This document shows positions 1-12,503 of a stretch of 64,000 nt of DNA, piece after piece. Made by a program: the position numbers and the translations under genes. The notes under the pieces were generated by a model. That model saw nothing but the letters and a program-made list of their open reading frames with translations, did no database searches and was not told where the DNA came from. This DNA is from Viscum album. Its lineage: Eukaryota; Streptophyta; Magnoliopsida; Santalales; Viscaceae. The DNA lies in assembly GCA_963277665.1 (NCBI GenBank), contig OY728160.1:49522605-49586604 (forward strand). Direction: 5' to 3'. How positions within the stretch are numbered: position 1 is the first letter of the stretch; every line of letters starts with the position of its first letter.

Positions 1-654
1 TGGTATTTTATTCGTAATTTTTAGACATTAAATAATTTAATTTATTTATGACACAATGATGATGCAGGAATTATCTTATTAATGAAATATTGACATAATT
101 GATGTTATAAACACAAAAATAAATGTAATTTGAGACTTTTTATGCATTACACTAATTTTCTAGGTTACTATAATATATTAGTGTTGATTTAATCAACTTG
201 GGTCGAACATATAATCCTGTTATGACTTTCACAAAAATCATATATCAAATAATGTCAAAATTGACACAAAATAGTTTTTAAATCAAATATTATATTATTA
301 ATTATTATTTTATTCCTAAAAATATAAGGTTCGGCCAAATGTCTTAGATAAGGATATATATATTAATAATAAACAATTTGGGGTTCGTTTGGCATGTTAT
401 AGTAAGTGTATTAACCATATAGTGAAAGAAATCAAAAAGACACGGTAAAAGTTAAATTATTTAACTTAGAGTTAAATCTAATTGATAAGGTTAAAATAAT
501 ACCCTAAACTTGTCTAAATCCTATTGGTTGATAGGATTTTGGCCCATCCCCACTTTAGCTTCAAAATAAGACCCTTTGGAACCATTATAAACCGATTTTG
601 ACTTTAATATAAAATAGTATTTTGAGATATTCCTAAGGTGCCCCTCTCCTCCCT

Positions 655-662
655 TATAAAAG
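655..662 (+). promoter_or_regulatory. LTR1 TATA box (TATAAAAG)
   Basis: TATAAAAG sits inside a C-rich stretch followed by CT/CA-rich DNA, typical of plant LTR promoters. The same box is at 9008-9015 in LTR2 and 17363-17370 in LTR3. Transcription would start about 30 bases downstream. Confidence 0.75.
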
Positions 663-1000
663 GGCACCTCCTTCCCCTACTCCTCACACCAAATTGAGCT
701 TTCAAGCTCGGCCAACCCCTGCCATGTTCTCCTCTCCACTTCCCTAGAATAATCCTAGAGGTCCTGGTCTTCTTTAAAGACCAATATTAGTTCCCTAAGT
801 GGAGGATTCAAAGAAGCGTTCCAAAGAAGAGGTAATATCCATTACCGATCTTTTCAATTTCTTTCTTCTTCAACTTCTTCTTCTTTAGTTGTTTCATGAT
901 AAAGTAATAAAATCAGTATTAATTACATACTGATATGTTATTATAAATATTAAACAACCCTAATTCACCTTCTATCCATCCTACGGAAAAATAAAATCAC

Positions 1001-1222
1001 CACGCGTGCGTAGGTACGGAATACCGTCTCCACGCCGTGGTGTAATCTATTTTCCACCACCACCTTACAAGGATGGGTGTAATGGTGTAATGAGTAAATA
1101 TTTATGATTATTATAAAGTAATATTGATACTGAAATAATATATATATACTCCAATACAATTCCACGATCATAGGAACGATATCATCACTCGTGCATACGT
1201 ACGGAATACCGTCTCCACGATG
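1001..1222 (+). repeat. CpG-rich duplicated motif in LTR1
   Basis: Two copies (about 1001-1036 and 1190-1221) of a block holding GCGTACGTACGG-like sequence, then ATACCGTCTCCACG, stand out from AT-rich surroundings. Both are kept in LTR2 (9355-9390, 9542-9575) and LTR3 (17709-17745, 17897-17930). They lie ~350 and ~540 bp after the TATA box. Function unknown. Confidence 0.7.
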
Positions 1223-2828
1223 TGATGCGACTCGTTCTACATGATAATCATTACATAGTAATTATATAAATGAATTGAATGAATAAATATGATATATGTT
1301 ACACTAATACCATTCTGGATATAAGGTATCTGTAACCTTAAAAGAAGAATAGGAATTTATTCGGCAAAACACGCATAAGAACAAAAGGCAATAAAGACCC
1401 GAGTAACAAGTAACAATGAAATATTACTAACAAGAAGCTAAGAATATGACCATATATGATATCATATCAATATGTATGATTCTGGAATAAGTCAATAACA
1501 TTATTTAAACCATTATACAGGAGCTTCGGACACGTACAAAGCAAATCGGACCTAAGGTAAGGGAAATATCACAATCTCATTTTTATCCGAGATTGTTTAT
1601 TCGTAAGTATTTACTGGGGTGTATTTTATCATCCACATCCATGTTTCATCAATATGTAATATTATTTCCATCCACATACAATTGTTTAAATCCATTTTTA
1701 CCCTTCGGTGAGTTTTTAGTAATATGTATGAAAGGAATCTTTTTTCGTTTTTCGTACGAGGTACTTTTTGACTTTTCCGACAAAAGTACGAAGACTGTTT
1801 TTCTAACTTATACGGCATGAATGGGTTTTTAAAACATTATTTACAAGAAGCTTCCTTTAAAAGTTTTCAAGTTTATTTTTAATCAACTTCTTTTAGTTTT
1901 AAATTGTAAGACATGTTAAGAAAGGAAAATGTTTTTGAAGTGGAAAGGATATTTTCCTCAAGAATGGATTTCAAGTGTTTTATCAAAATTATTTTCCATC
2001 TAAGATAATAAAGGGTTCTGATTCTATACCTATTATTACATTGATTTGACTATGTTGTGATGGAATTATTTTTATGAATTCCTTTATCTTATATGAATTG
2101 TTTTATGATGTCATGTTGTTTAAGAATCCCATTTTTATTACATGGGTTATGCAATGATGTATGACTTATGATTTTGTGCCACACATAAGAATGGTATCAT
2201 TAAGAGATGGGTGGGACCTATATCTCCCTCCAATGCATTGGGTAAAGATTTTATATATCATGAGATAGACAGGGCTGGAACGGTAGGTTATACCGGTTCA
2301 GTGAAACAGTACTGAAACGAGGGTTACTCAATTCAGAAAGGGACTTTGTCCACTAAGATAGTCTTGGCAATGAGTCATGACTAACAAGAAATGATTTTAC
2401 ATGATTATGTGTACATGCCACAAAGTTTCAAGTTTTATGATATTATTATAGGGATCTTATTTTCACTTCTATGATTTGATCCATGTTAAGATATTATGAT
2501 CTCTTTTGCAGGTTATGATTTTCAAAAAGATATGATATGATATTTATTTCCTTTATTTTCCCTTGCTGAGCATTTGAGCTCACCCTTTTATGTTTTCTTT
2601 TCCCCAGGTCAGGAAGATGGATATTAAGTAGAATATGCTAAAAGGGACCCTAGATATGATAAAATAAATGGGAGATAATGTAGAAGATTTATGAACTAGT
2701 TGTTTATGTTTCCCAGTTTCTAAAGACACTATACCTATACGGTCCTTTGTGGTTTTGTCATATGTTGTAATAAGTGTGCTTCAATTTTGAAGTATTAACA
2801 ATTTATGTAACGTATGGGTCGTTATAGT

Positions 2829-2839
2829 TGGTATCAGAG
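2829..2839 (+). other. Primer binding site, copy 1 (initiator Met-tRNA type)
   Basis: TGGTATCAGAG starts two bases after the LTR end and matches the usual complement of the 3' end of initiator methionine tRNA used by plant gypsy elements. Confidence 0.9.
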
Positions 2840-3045
2840 GAAAGGTATAGTCAACCTTTGGAAACTAGGATGTGAAAGCCTTAGTAAGAACCCTAAGGAT
2901 AAGTCTAATCATAGAACACAATCTTAGTGTTTTAGAAATGGCCTTGAATAACCTAGGATAAGACCTTAAGCATGAAATTTTTTGAATTATGTGGTTTTCC
3001 TATTATAATTAGTTTTTCTCACACTATTCTTCTTGGTTTTAGTCA
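2840..3045 (+). other. Untranslated leader, copy 1
   Basis: About 200 bases between the primer site and the first gag ATG. They are nearly identical to 11194-11399 in copy 2. No further signal recognised. Confidence 0.7.
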
Positions 3046-4149
3046 ATGGTTGGAACCCGAAGGAACTGTGTGAATGCGGAATGCGATGGGCAATGCAATG
3101 ACTGTCCCCCTGAGCAACCAAACGATATGGGAGCTGGAATGCAAAATCATGTAGCCATGCTCACACAACTTTCTCAAGATATGAATCATGCAGGACTTCC
3201 AAACGAGCAAAGGAAGGAGCAACATTCTATTGAATCCTTCATCAGGCAGCGTCCACCTTCTTTTAGTGGGTCTACTGATCCATTAGTTGCTGAACAATGG
3301 ATTAGTACTACTGAGAAGATATTTTCAGTTCTTCAATGTTCTGAACATGATAAAGTCATCCTAGCAGTGTATCGCTTGGAAGGAGATGCGGATCAATGGT
3401 GGAATCTTATTAAGAATACGAGGTAAAGGGATGAAATTGAGTCTATGGAATGGGACGAGTTCAAGAACTTATTTTTCAATAAGTACTTCCCTCGTATTCT
3501 CCGAACAAAGATGGGGAAAGAGTTTCTTGAACTGAAGCAAAGGGATGATGAATCTGTTGGTACCTATGAAGCAAATTTTACAAGACTTGCAAGGTACGCT
3601 TCTGGTATTATTATCCAACCCGAGAGTAAGATCGATCGATTCTTTAGTGGCATAAAACCAAGTCTTCGAAGGGCGTTAGCCATAATGGACTTCAATAGCT
3701 ACGAGGAAATCGTTCGATGTGCTCTCAATGTCGAGATGGAGATTGGAGTAACCCATCAGTCACATGGGTTTGATAAGAAGAGGAAGATGGAATTCAAAGG
3801 AAAATCTAAAGAGCACACTGAAAAGAAGATGAAATTTCCATTATGCTCAAAGTGTGGAATGAAACATGGAGGGAGTTGTCTTAAAGGGACAAGTAAATGT
3901 TTCAAATGTGAAAAGGAAGGTCATCGGGCATTTGAATGCCGCGATAATGGGAAGAAGATTTCTAGTGATGCAAACAAAGGAAGGGATACATAGAATGAAC
4001 CTACTACACTTCAATGTTTCAAGTGCAAGGAGATGGGGCATTATGCCAATCAATGCCAAAATCCAAGGGTTGATGATGATGGTCAACGTCAACAAAATCT
4101 TAAGGCTAAAGACAAAGGAAAGTCACATGCAATTTCTATCAGCGATGTG
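3046..4149 (+). pseudogene. gag: Gag portion of gag-pol, copy 1 (two premature stops)
   Basis: Gag packages the element RNA in a virus-like particle. The start ATG at 3046 follows the leader, and copy 2 has its ATG at the equivalent base. The N-terminal part fits the retrotransposon gag domain, including the DQWWNLI segment near 3390. Two CCHC zinc knuckles follow, CFKCEKEGHRAFEC (from 3898) and [14 protein letters not shown] (from 4015). The frame is broken by TAA at 3424-3426 (CAA in copy 2) and TAG at 3991-3993 (CAG in copy 2), both C-to-T changes. Reading continues in the same frame after each stop and into pol, so gag and pol were one polyprotein. Confidence 0.92.
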
Positions 4150-7100
4150 GAGTACGATAACGAAGTGGTGAAAGGTACACTTACCATCCACTCTAAAGTA
4201 GAAAATGATTTATTTTATTCTGGATCCACCCACTCTTTTATTTCTGAAAAAATTTCTAAGGGTATCACCGTACTACCTCAACAATTAGATGTTGAGTTAG
4301 CTGTGACAACACCAAATGGTACAACAATCACATCAAAAGTTTATAATTCTTATCCGATAGAAGTTTGTGGGAAAGTGCTTCCTGAAAATCTTGTGATCCT
4401 TCCTTTAGTGGTATTTGATGTGATTCTTGGCATGGATTGGATTTCTCTACATGGAGCTCATATCAATTGCCAAAGAAGGGAAGTCACATTTCATATTCCA
4501 GATCAATCTACGATCGTATATCGATGCAAGGATGAACATAACCTTCCAGTGGAAATTCCTTCCATCTTATGGGTATTGATACGACTAAATAAAGGTTATT
4601 TATCTCAAATGGTTGGTGAGAAACTCACGATTAAGAATATGCCCATTGTACGAGAGTTTGATGATGTATTTCCGGAGGAATTACCGGGTCTTCCACCAAA
4701 TCGTGAAGTTGAGTTTTCAATAGAACTCGTACCATGCCCTTTGCCAATTTCAAAGACACCTTATAGAATGGCCCCAATTGAGTTGCAGGAATTGAAGAAG
4801 CAACTCAAAGAGAATCTTGATAAGGGATTTATATGCCCTAGTGCATCACCTTGGGAAGAACCTGTTCTATTTGTTAAGAAGAAAGATGGATCAATGAGAC
4901 TCTGCATTGATTATCGAGAACTTAACAAGATAACTATCAAGAACAAATATCCTCTCCCACGCATTGATGACTTATTTGACCAACTACGCGGAGCTCAATA
5001 CTTTTCCAAGATTGATCTTCGTTCAGGGTATCATCAATTAAGGGTCAAAAGGGAGGATATACCAAAGACCGCTTTCCGTACAAGGTATGGACACTATGAA
5101 TTTATAGTGATTCCATTTGGTCTTACTAATGCCCCTGCTATCTTCATGGATCTAATGAATAGAGTCTTTAGAGACTATCTTGATCAATTTGTTTTAGTCT
5201 TTATAGACGATATTCTTGTCTATTCAAAGAGCATGGAAGAGCATGAAGATCACTTGAGAATTATATTGAAGACCCTGAGAAAGGAGAAGCTTTATGCCAA
5301 ATTTACCAAGTGTGAATTTTGGCTTCAAAAAGTTGCATTTTTGGGCCACATAATCTCAAAAGAGGGGATATCTGTGAATCCAACAAAAACAGAGGTTATC
5401 GAAAGATGGTCAAGACCAACATCAGTAACTGAGATCCGAAGTTTTCTTGGTTTGGCTGGATATTATCGACGTTTTGTAATGGATTTTTCACGATTATCTA
5501 ATCCACTCACCAAGTTGACTCGTAAAGGAGTTAAGTTTGTTTGGACGGAAGAATGTGAAGAGAATTTCAAGGAGTTGAAAAGAAGGTTATCCAATGCACC
5601 TGTGCTCACACTACCTTGTAGTGGAGAAAGGTTTGTGATATACAGTGATGTATCCAAGAAGGTATTGGGGTGTGTTCTTATGCAAAATGATATGGTGATA
5701 GCTTATGCCTCACGAAAGTTGAAAATCCATGAGCAAAATTACCCAACACATGATTTGGAGTTGGCTGCGGAAATCTTTGCATTAAAGATTTGGAGGCATT
5801 ACCTTTATGGTGAAAGGTGTGATATTTATACTAATCATAAAAGTTTAAAGTATATTTTCACACAAAAGGAGTTGAATATGCGTCAAAGAAGATGGTTGGA
5901 GCTGATTAAGAATTACGACTGCTCAATCCATTACCACCCTGTGAAAGCAAACAAGGTGGCAGATGCATTAAGTCGACAAGACCATGCTAATTTATCCATG
6001 ATGAGGATCACAAAGGATCCAATATTTATGGATTTACAAAGGATGGATCATGGAATTATAATGGAAGGGGAAAAATATTATCTTTCTCAAATGAATGTTC
6101 AACCATCTATACATGTGAAGATTAAAGAGGCACAGAAAGAAGATGTAGAGTTACAAAAGAAGGTGAGAAATGTTCCTGAATTCAACCTTGATTGTGATGG
6201 GATAATAAAGTTCAGGAATTGGGTCTGTGTTCCTCCCATCCCCGAATTAAAGAAGGAGCTGCTAGATGAGGCTCATAGTTCATCATTCTCTATTCATCCT
6301 GGAAGCACGAAGATGTATAGGGACCTGAAAGAGTACTTCTGTTGGGATGGCATGAAAAGAGATGTTGCTAAATATGTCTTTCGATGCTTGGTTTGTCAAC
6401 AAGTTAAAGCTGAGAGACAAAAGTCTAAGGGGATGTTACAACCATTACCCATACCCGAATTGAAATGGGAAAACATCACTATGGACTTTGTCACAGGACT
6501 TCCTAAAACATCCAAAGGCAATAATGCTATATGGGTCATAGTTGATCGTCTTACAAAGTCTGCACACTTCATTGCTATTAGAGAGGATTTCTCTCTAGAT
6601 CAGCTTGCCAGGATATATGTAAAGGAAGTGGTAAGATTGCATGGAGTACCACTTTTTATTATATCTGATCGAGATCCGAGATTTACCTCGAAGTTCTGGT
6701 GAAGTCTTCAGCATACTCTGGATACAGAGTTGAGTTTCAGCACTGCTTATCATCCCCAGACAGATGGTCAGTCTGAAAGAACAATTCAAACCCTAGAAGA
6801 TATGTTGAGAGCTTGCTCTATGGATTTCAAAGGAGGTTGGGATCAACACCTACCTTTGGTGGAATTTTTTTATAATAATAGCTTTCACTCCAGTATTCAG
6901 ATGGCTCTTTATGAAGATCTCTATGGAAAGAAATGCAGGACTCCAACTTGGTGGGATGAAGTTGGGGAAAGAAAGCTATTAGGACCTAATCTTGTTGATG
7001 AAATGGCAGAAAAGGTCAGATCTATTCAACAAAATATAAGAGTAGCTCAGAGTCGACAGAAAATTTATGCCGACAAACGAAGAAAAGACCTAGAGTTTAA

Positions 7101-7527
7101 AGTGGGCGATAAAGTGTTCTTACGAATATCTCCCTGGAAGAGGGTTATGATATTTGGAAAGAAGGGGAAGATGAGCCCTAGATATATCGGTCCTTTCGAA
7201 AAACTGGATCGTTTTGGAAAGGTAGCTTACCGATTGGCGCTTCCACCGAATCTCTCTCAAGTTCACGATGTGTTCCATGTATCTCTCCCGAGAAAGTACA
7301 TACCTGCTCCTTCACATGTACTCAGCTCAGAAGTTGTACCGCTGGAGCAAGATCTTTCTTATGAAGAACAACCGATAGAAATTCTGGATCAGAGCGAAAA
7401 AGTCCTACGAAACAAGACCACTCGATTGGTGAAAGTTTTATGGAGGAACCACCAACTTGAAGAAGCTACATGGGAGCTTGAGGATATGATGAGGGATAAG
7501 TATCCTCATCTGTTTGTTACAAATTGA
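4150..7527 (+). pseudogene. pol: Pol portion of gag-pol, copy 1: protease, RT, RNase H, integrase, chromodomain
   Basis: Same frame as gag, open from 4033 to 6702. Protease: the catalytic Asp of the D-S-G triad is Tyr (codon 4216), which predicts an inactive enzyme. Reverse transcriptase: the FIDD box is present (Asp codons 5206 and 5209). RNase H: the usual T-D-H-K motif reads T-N-H-K (Asn codon 5833). Integrase: HHCC finger at ~6270-6400 and catalytic Asp 6484, Asp 6667, Glu 6775. A TGA at 6700-6702 (CGA in copy 2) splits the integrase between its second Asp and Glu. The rest (6730-7527) carries the GPF-type segment IGPFEKLDRFGKVAYRL and a C-terminal chromodomain with VLWRNHQLEEATWELE. It would make cDNA and insert it in chromatin. 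Confidence 0.95.
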
Positions 7528-7553
7528 TGAATTTTGAGGGTGAAATTCTTTTT

Positions 7554-7561
7554 AAGGGGGG
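7554..7561 (+). other. Polypurine tract, copy 1
   Basis: AAGGGGGG lies a few bases before the TGTAACACCC start of LTR2, where plus-strand DNA synthesis is primed. Confidence 0.85.
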
Positions 7562-7566
7562 TAGAA

Positions 7567-10500
7567 TGTAACACCCAAGATTTTTATGAGTAATATTTTT
7601 TTTATATATCATCAAAGGAATCTTTCACTACACAATTTCTTGGCTTACACGCAATCGCGATCTTCCTCGATAGCTTGCGTCGTATGGAATACCGAGTTTC
7701 ACTAAACAACGATATGCTATTAAAATATTATTAAAACTAGCCGTTATGAATAGTAATAACCACTTTTTGAAATTTTATAAATTTTATTTTTCAAAATGGA
7801 CTTCATTTTTGTATTCGGAATACCGAAATTAGCCTAGGGTGAAATTTTGGTATTTTTCTGAAAAATTTCAATTTTTGATGAATAGTGAAACCACTAAGTG
7901 GTAGGTTAAAAACTAAATTTTGCATAAAACTTAATTTTACCGCTTCTGTGAATGGAATTTCAAAAATCCTACAGACACGGTTAATATCAAGGACTAAAAT
8001 GTGGTTCAATGAGATGAAAATAATTTTTGGTGAATAGTAACTTTTTACTTTTTTTTACCACGATTAATAGTAAATAGGGTATCTAAGGGTAAATATGATA
8101 TTACTATTACCCTAACACATGTTCTATTTCTATTGGATAAGTGTAATTCGACCAAAAACAAACTTATGAATATAATATGACCATTTAGGTCCACTTGAAT
8201 TAGATTATGACATTTAATATTATTTTATTTAATGAATAGTTAAAATAGTTAAAATCAAAGTTTAATAACTAAAACATTTTTAATATGGGGTTATACATAA
8301 GATAAATTCGACTATAAATATTTATTAGAAAGATAAAAAGATTTCCTACATAATGGTATTTTATTTGTAATTTTTATACATTAAATAATTTAATTTATTT
8401 ATGACACAATGATGATGCAGTAATTATCTTATTAATGAAATATGGACATAATTGATGTTATAAACACAAAAATAAATGTAATTTGAGGCTTTTTATAAAT
8501 TACACTAATTTTCTAGGTTACTATGAAATATTATTGTTGTTTTAATCAACTTGGTTCGAACATATAATCCTGTTATGACTTTCACAAAAATCATATATCA
8601 AATAATGTCAAAATTGACACAAAATAGTTTTTAAATCAAATATTATATTATTAATTGTTATTTTATTCCTAAAAATCTAAGGTTCGGCCAAATGACTTAG
8701 ATAAGGATATATATATTAATAATAAACAATTTGGGGTTCGTTTGGCATGTTATAGTAAGTGTATTAACCATATAGTGAAAGAAAACAAAAAGACACGGTA
8801 AAAGTTAAATTATTTAACTTAGAGTTAAATCTAATTGATAAGGTTAACATAATACCCTATACTTGTCTAAATCCTATTGGTTGATAGGATTTCGACCCAT
8901 CCCCACTTTAGCTTCGAAATAAGACCCTTTGGAACCATTATAAACCGATTTTGACTTTAATATAAAATAATATTTTGAGATATTCCTAAGGTGCCCCTCT
9001 CCTCCCTTATAAAAGGGCACCTCATCCCCCTCCTCCTCACACCAAATTGAGCATTCAAGCTCGGCCAACCCCTGCCATTTTCTCCTCTCCACTTACCTAG
9101 AATAATCCTAGAGGTCCTGGTCTTCTTCAGAGACCAATATTAGTTCCCTAAGTGGAGGATTCAAAGAAGCGTTCCAAAGAAGAGGTAATATCCTTTACCG
9201 ATCTTTTCAATTTCTTTCTTCATCAACTTCTTCTTCTTTATTTGTTTCATGATAATGTAATAACATCAGTATTAATTACATACTGATATGTTATTATAAA
9301 TATGAAATAACCCTAATTCACCTTCTATCCATCCTACGGAAAAATGAAATCACCGCGCGTGCATACGTACGGAATACCGTCTCCACGCCGTGGTGTAATC
9401 TATTTTCCACCACCACCTTACAAGGATCGGTATAATGGTGTAATGAGTAACTATTTATTATTATTATAAAGTAATATTGATACTGAAATAATATATATAT
9501 ACTCCAATACAATTCCACGATCATAGGAACGATATCATCACTCGTGCGTACGTACGGAATACCGTCTCCACGATGTGATGCGACTCGTTCTACATGATCA
9601 TCATTACATAGTAATTATATAAATGAATTGAATGAATAAATATTATTTATGTTACACTAATACCATTCTGGATATAAGTTATATATAACCATAAAAGAAG
9701 AATAGGAATTTATTCGGCAAAACACGCATAAGAACAAAAGGCAATAAAGACCCGAGTAACAAGGAACAATGAAATATTACTAACAAGAAGCTAAGAATAT
9801 GACCATATATGATATCATATCAATATGTATGATTCTGGAATAATTCAATAACATTATTTAAACCATTATACAGGAGCTTCGGACACGTACAAAGCAAATC
9901 GGACCTAAGGTAAGGGAAATATCACAATCTCATTTTTATCCGAGATTGTTTATTCGTAAGTATTTACTGGGGTGTATTTTATCATCCACATCCATGTTTC
10001 ATAAATATGTAATATTATTTCCATCCACCTACAATTGTTTAAATCCATTTTTACCCTTCGGTGAGTTTTTAGTAATATGTATGAAAGGAATCTTTTGTCG
10101 TTTTTCGTACGAGGTACTTTTTGACTTTTCCGACAAAAGTACGAAGACTGTTTTTTTTAACTTATACGGAATGAATGGGTTTTTAAAACATTATTTACAC
10201 GAAGCTTCCTTTAAAAGTTTTTAATTTTATTTTTAATCAACTTCTTTTAGTTTTAAATTGTAAGACTTGTTAAGAAAGGAAAATTTTTTTGATGTAGAAA
10301 GGATATTTTCCTCAAGAATGGATTTCAAGTGTTTTATCAAAATTATTTTCCATTTAAGATAATAAAGGGTTCTGATTCTATACCTATTATTACATTGATT
10401 TGACTATGTTGTGATGGAATTATTTTTATGAATTCATTTATCTTATATGAATTGTTTTATGATGTCATGTTGTTTAAGAATCCCATTTTTATTACATGGG

Positions 10501-11180
10501 TTATGCAATGATGTATGATTTATGATTTTGTGGCACACATAAGAATGGTATCATTAAGAGATGGGTGGGACCTATATCTCCCTCCAATGCATTGGGTAAA
10601 GATTATATATCTCATGAGATAGACAGGGCTGGAACGGTAGGTTATACCGATTCAGTGAAACAGGACTGAAATGAGGGTTACTCGATTCAGAAAGGGACTT
10701 TGTCCACTAAGATAGTCTTGGCAATGAGTCATGACTAACAAGAAATGATTTTCCATGATTATGTGTGCATGCCACAAAGTTTCAAGTTTTATGATATGAT
10801 TATGGGGATCTCATTTTCACTTCTATGATTTGTTCCATGTTAAGATATTATGATCTCTTTTGCAGGTTATGATTTTCAAAAAGATATGATTTGATTTTTA
10901 TTTCCTTTATTTGCCCTTGCTGAGCATTTGAGCTCACCCTTTTATGTTTTCTTTTCCCCAGGTCAGGAAGATGGATATTAAGTAGAATATGCTAAAAGGG
11001 CCCCTAGATATGATGAAATAAATGGAAGACAATGTAGAAGATTTATGAACCAGTTGTTTATGTTTTCCAGTTTCTAAAGACACTATACCTATACGGTCCT
11101 TTGTGGTTTTGTCATATGTTGTAATAAGTGTGCTTCAATTTTGAAGTATTAACAATGTATGTAAAGTATGGGTCGTTATA
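7567..11180 (+). repeat. LTR2, shared by both copies (3614 bp)
   Basis: It starts TGTAACACCC directly after the purine tract of copy 1 and ends GTTATA two bases before the primer site of copy 2. TATA box at 9008-9015; CpG-rich motif pair at 9355-9390 and 9542-9575. It acts as 3' LTR of copy 1 and 5' LTR of copy 2. Differences from LTR1 and LTR3 are scattered point changes and small indels. Confidence 0.95.
9008..9015 (+). promoter_or_regulatory. LTR2 TATA box
   Basis: TATAAAAG in the same context as the LTR1 box, 8353 bp further on. Confidence 0.75.
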
Positions 11181-11182
11181 GT

Positions 11183-11193
11183 TGGTATCAGAG
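11183..11193 (+). other. Primer binding site, copy 2
   Basis: TGGTATCAGAG two bases after the end of LTR2, identical to the copy 1 site. Confidence 0.9.
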
Positions 11194-11399
11194 GAATGGT
11201 ATAGTCAACCTTTGGAAACTAGGATGTGAAAGCCTTAGTAAGAACCCTAAGGATAAGTCTAAGCATAGAACACAATCTTAGTGTTTTAGAAATGGCCTTG
11301 AATAACCTAGGATAAGACCTTAAGCATGAAATTTTTTGAATTATGTGGTTTTCCAATTATAATTAGTTTTGCTCACACTATTCTTCTTGGTTTTAGTCA

Positions 11400-12503
11400 A
11401 TGGCTGGAACCCGAAGGAACCGTGTGAATGCAGAATGCGATGGGCAATGCAATGATTGTCCCCCTGAGCAACCAAACGATATGGGATCTGGAATGCAAAT
11501 TCATGTAGCCATGCTCACACAACTTTCTCAAGCTATGAATCATGCAGGACTTCCAAACGAGCGAAGGAAGGAGCAACATTCTATTGAATCCTTCATGAGG
11601 CAGCGTCCACCTTCTTTCAGCGGGACTACTGATCCATTAGTTGCAGAACAATGGATTAGTACTACTGAGAAGATATTTTCAGTTCTTCAATGTTCTGAAC
11701 ATGATAAATTCATCCTAGAAGTGTATCGTTTGGAAGGAGATGCTGATAAATGGTGGAATCTTATTAAGAATACGAGGCAAAGGGATGAAATTGAGTCTAT
11801 TGAATGGGATGAGTTCAAGAACTTATTTTTCAATAAGTACTTCCCTCGTATTCTCCGAACAAAGATGGAGAAAGATTTTCTTGAACTGAAGCAAAGGGAT
11901 GATGAATCTGTTGGTACCTATGAAGCAAATTTTACAAGACTTGCAAGGTACGCTTCTGGTATTATTATCCAACCTGAGAGTAAGATCGATCGATTCTTTA
12001 GTGGCTTAAAACCAAGTCTTCGAAGGGCGTTAGCCATAAGGGACTTCAATATCTACGAGGAAATCGTTCGATGTGCTCTCAAAGTCGAGATGGAGATTGG
12101 AGTAACCCATCAGTCACATGGGTTTGATAAGAAGAGGAAGATGGAATTCAAAGGAAAATCTAAAGAGCACACTGAAAAGAAGATGAACTTTCCCTTATGC
12201 TCAAAGTGTGGAAAGAAACATGGAGGGAGTTGTCTTAAAGGGACAAGTAAATGTTTCAAATGTGGAAAGGAAGGTCATCGGGAATTTGAATGCCGCGTTA
12301 ATGGGAAGAAGATGTCTAATGATGCAATCAAAGGAAGGGATACACAGAATGAACCTACTACACTTCAATGTTTCAAGTGCAAGGAGATGGGGCATTATGC
12401 CAATCAATGTCCAAATCCAAGGGTTGATGATGATGGTCGACGTCAACAAAATCTTAAGGCTAAAGACAAAGGAAAGTCACATGCAATTTCTATCAGCGAT
12501 GTG
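11400..12503 (+). pseudogene. gag: Gag portion of gag-pol, copy 2 (open throughout)
   Basis: The frame runs unbroken from the ATG at 11400 through gag into pol as far as 13142, so this copy keeps the gag that copy 1 has lost. The gag domain includes the DKWWNLI segment near 11746. The two CCHC knuckles are CFKCGKEGHREFEC and [14 protein letters not shown], all Cys and His kept. Marked as part of a pseudogene because the downstream pol frame is destroyed; a truncated Gag could still be translated if the LTR were active, which the sequence cannot show. Confidence 0.9.

Larger units (their letters stand above)
1..2826 (+). repeat. LTR1 of the chromovirus array, 5' end outside the window
   Basis: By alignment with LTR2 the first ~786 bases are missing, because base 1 here corresponds to 8354. 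The right end is GGGTCGTTATA, a changed form of the GTTACA expected to mirror the TGTAAC start of LTR2, followed two bases later by the primer binding site. It has a TATA box at 655-662, so roughly the last 2.1 kb would be R plus U5. A possible polyadenylation signal (aataaa) lies near 2664. Confidence 0.93.

Noticed and set aside
965..1171. Minus-strand 68-codon frame present in all three LTRs
   Set aside because: Repeated only because the LTR is repeated; it crosses the CpG motif and has no domain or codon signal.
1593..1820. Open frame conserved in LTR1 and LTR2
   Set aside because: It has no ATG at its start, is not kept intact in LTR3 and lies in the transcribed non-coding part of the LTR; similarity simply follows LTR identity.
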